DNA from: JAMLHN01 sp035708745
GTDB lineage: Bacteria > Chloroflexota > Chloroflexia > Thermomicrobiales > UBA6265
Reading direction: 5' to 3'
Length of the DNA stretch: 64,000 bases
NCBI GenBank assembly: GCA_035708745.1
Contig: DASTFJ010000169.1
Coordinates: 6,346-70,345, forward strand
Positions 63,304 to 64,000 of this stretch are shown here, one piece after another (the stretch's first letter is position 1; each line of letters opens with the position of its first letter). Below the pieces are notes generated by a model, which was not told the origin of the DNA, did not search any database, and was given only the letters and a program-made list of their open reading frames with translations. The position numbers were made by a program, and so were the translations under genes.

Positions 63304-63553
63304 CCGCGTTTTTCCTTGGGTTCTTCGCCAACGATTGGATGATAGTTTCCCACACCCTGCTCCAGCTGCTGCCCTGTAATTCACTCCTTTGCCTCGGGGC
63401 AAATCGATCGAGATCTGCGTGTTTCCTCGTAGGATGCGGTCGACGTTTCTGTAGGAGTCTCGTGCTTCGGCGCCGGCCGTGCGCCGATGTGAACGGAATC
63501 ACCCGCGCAGATCCGGCGCATTTCGAAACCCCCGATAGCTCCCGGCCGTTTCA

Positions 63554-63582
63554 TTGCCAGAGGCGAGGATCAACCCTATACT
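63554..63582 (+). promoter_or_regulatory. Promoter TTGCCA-17-TATACT
   Basis: TTGCCA (63554-63559) and TATACT (63577-63582), 17 bases apart, with a predicted start near 63590. The palindrome at 63608 lies just inside the transcript and could be an operator. Confidence 0.55.
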
Positions 63583-63607
63583 GAACCCCGTCTCAATTCG
63601 AATATCA

Positions 63608-63619
63608 GCGTACGTACGC
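63608..63619. promoter_or_regulatory. Palindrome GCGTACGTACGC, possible operator
   Basis: A 12-base perfect palindrome, followed by ATTATTTTT. Other GTAC-centred palindromes lie upstream of lon and near recJ. Confidence 0.35.
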
Positions 63620-63665
63620 ATTATTTTTGAGCCGGTAGCTGCTTTCGCCGGACGGAGTTCGTTTC

Positions 63666-64000
63666 ATGTTCCATCTGGCGGCCAACTCCCGCATGCGCGT
63701 TTGGCTCTTCTCGATCGTCTTGATGACACTCGTCGCCGGCGCTTTGCCGTTGTCGCTGACCAGCGCGCAAAACCCCTTCTCGGATGGAGGGCCGAGCATC
63801 GTCCCGACTGGCGAATCGGTTTGCTCACCGAAGCTGGCGACCTCGGACAAGGGCGAACGGTATGTTGTGGCGGTCGATGAGCTCAATCTTCGTTCAGGGC
63901 CGAGTACCGATTGCGATATCGTGGCCGAGCTGAAGCGTGACACCGAGCTCGTCGCGGTGGGAGAGTCGACCGCCGAAGGCGATTATGTCTGGGTGCCGGT
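63666..64000 (+). CDS. Secreted SH3-domain protein (3' end outside window)
   Basis: The first 111 codons are visible. A signal peptide (MRVWLFSIVLMTLVAGALPL, ending SAQ at about 35) is followed by a bacterial SH3 domain (ELNLRSGPSTDCDIVAELK at ~74-92). SH3 domains of this type bind cell-wall material. The ATG has GGAG 9 bases upstream. This gene runs off the window, so its full domains are unknown. Confidence 0.75.
   Translation, partial: MFHLAANSRMRVWLFSIVLMTLVAGALPLSLTSAQNPFSDGGPSIVPTGESVCSPKLATSDKGERYVVAVDELNLRSGPSTDCDIVAELKRDTELVAVGESTAEGDYVWVP

Larger units (their letters stand above)
63304..63665. other. 362-base gap with promoter and palindromes
   Basis: No gene. It holds a hairpin TCGGCGC/GCGCCGA (63467-63473 and 63481-63487), a promoter (63554-63582) and the perfect palindrome GCGTACGTACGC (63608-63619) before a T-rich stretch. 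It lies between divergent genes. Confidence 0.5.

Overview
The window is GC-rich (roughly 60-65 %) and almost fully coding: 57 protein genes, two of them cut by the window ends, and no rRNA, tRNA, CRISPR array, prophage or transposase that I can see. The gene content points to a Chloroflexi bacterium of the Thermomicrobia/Sphaerobacter type. The evidence is two L,D-transpeptidases carrying the 'TGHxxxGxFLxxW' repeats typical of that phylum, long Thr/Pro-rich linkers in secreted proteins, a UbiA enzyme of the decaprenyl-phosphate phosphoribosyltransferase type, and many sugar ABC and FGGY-kinase genes. This placement is inference from gene style; no rRNA is present to confirm it.

Layout. 1-7.5 kb: end of a YugP-type metallopeptidase, a cupin, a secreted L,D-transpeptidase, a PQQ-type beta-propeller with a huge mucin-like linker, an anchored unknown protein and a UbiA prenyltransferase. 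7.6-12.1 kb: pyrD, a PYROXD2-like oxidoreductase, a helical unknown and a second L,D-transpeptidase, all on the minus strand. 12.3-20.7 kb: recJ, lon, a LOG protein, a small lipoprotein, an unknown, DUF1684 and murI. 20.7-31.1 kb: one long minus-strand catabolic block (BtpA, FGGY kinase, sugar-binding protein, two permeases, GH32/43-like hydrolase, Fe-dependent dehydrogenase, winged-helix protein, cyclase, DUF362). 31.3-36.7 kb: an FMN split-barrel protein, a sulfite-oxidase-type molybdoenzyme, prmC and prfA in an overlapping chain, then a D-aminopeptidase and an orphan DppC permease. 36.8-44.8 kb: thpR, pheA with an overlapping unknown, cysK, a MoaD-MoaE fusion overlapping a thiolase, a double GNAT protein and moeA. 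44.9-53.8 kb: a plus-strand run of rel, a PfkB kinase, lgt, a degenerate argininosuccinate-lyase homologue, hflX, purM and an MglA-like GTPase. 53.9-63.3 kb: EthD and hydroxyacyl-CoA dehydrogenase, a glycine-rich Tat-exported protein, then a second sugar block (Gfo/Idh/MocA, phosphomannose isomerase-like, three FGGY kinases). The window ends inside a secreted SH3 protein.

How it fits together. Two carbohydrate blocks (20.7-31.1 and 56.4-63.3 kb) together carry four FGGY kinases, suggesting a heterotroph specialised on several sugars or polyols. Molybdenum-cofactor genes (moaDE fusion, moeA) accompany a molybdoenzyme 9-12 kb away. Many neighbours overlap by the 4-base ATGA or GTGA arrangement, implying translational coupling.

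The most unusual items are: a family of short inverted-repeat elements with perfect 14-bp termini; a second miniature element with 9-bp termini; heptamer tandem repeats; an argininosuccinate-lyase fold protein with all catalytic motifs replaced; an MglA-like GTPase with no partner; and the ten-gene sugar block, whose product set does not match a pathway I know.
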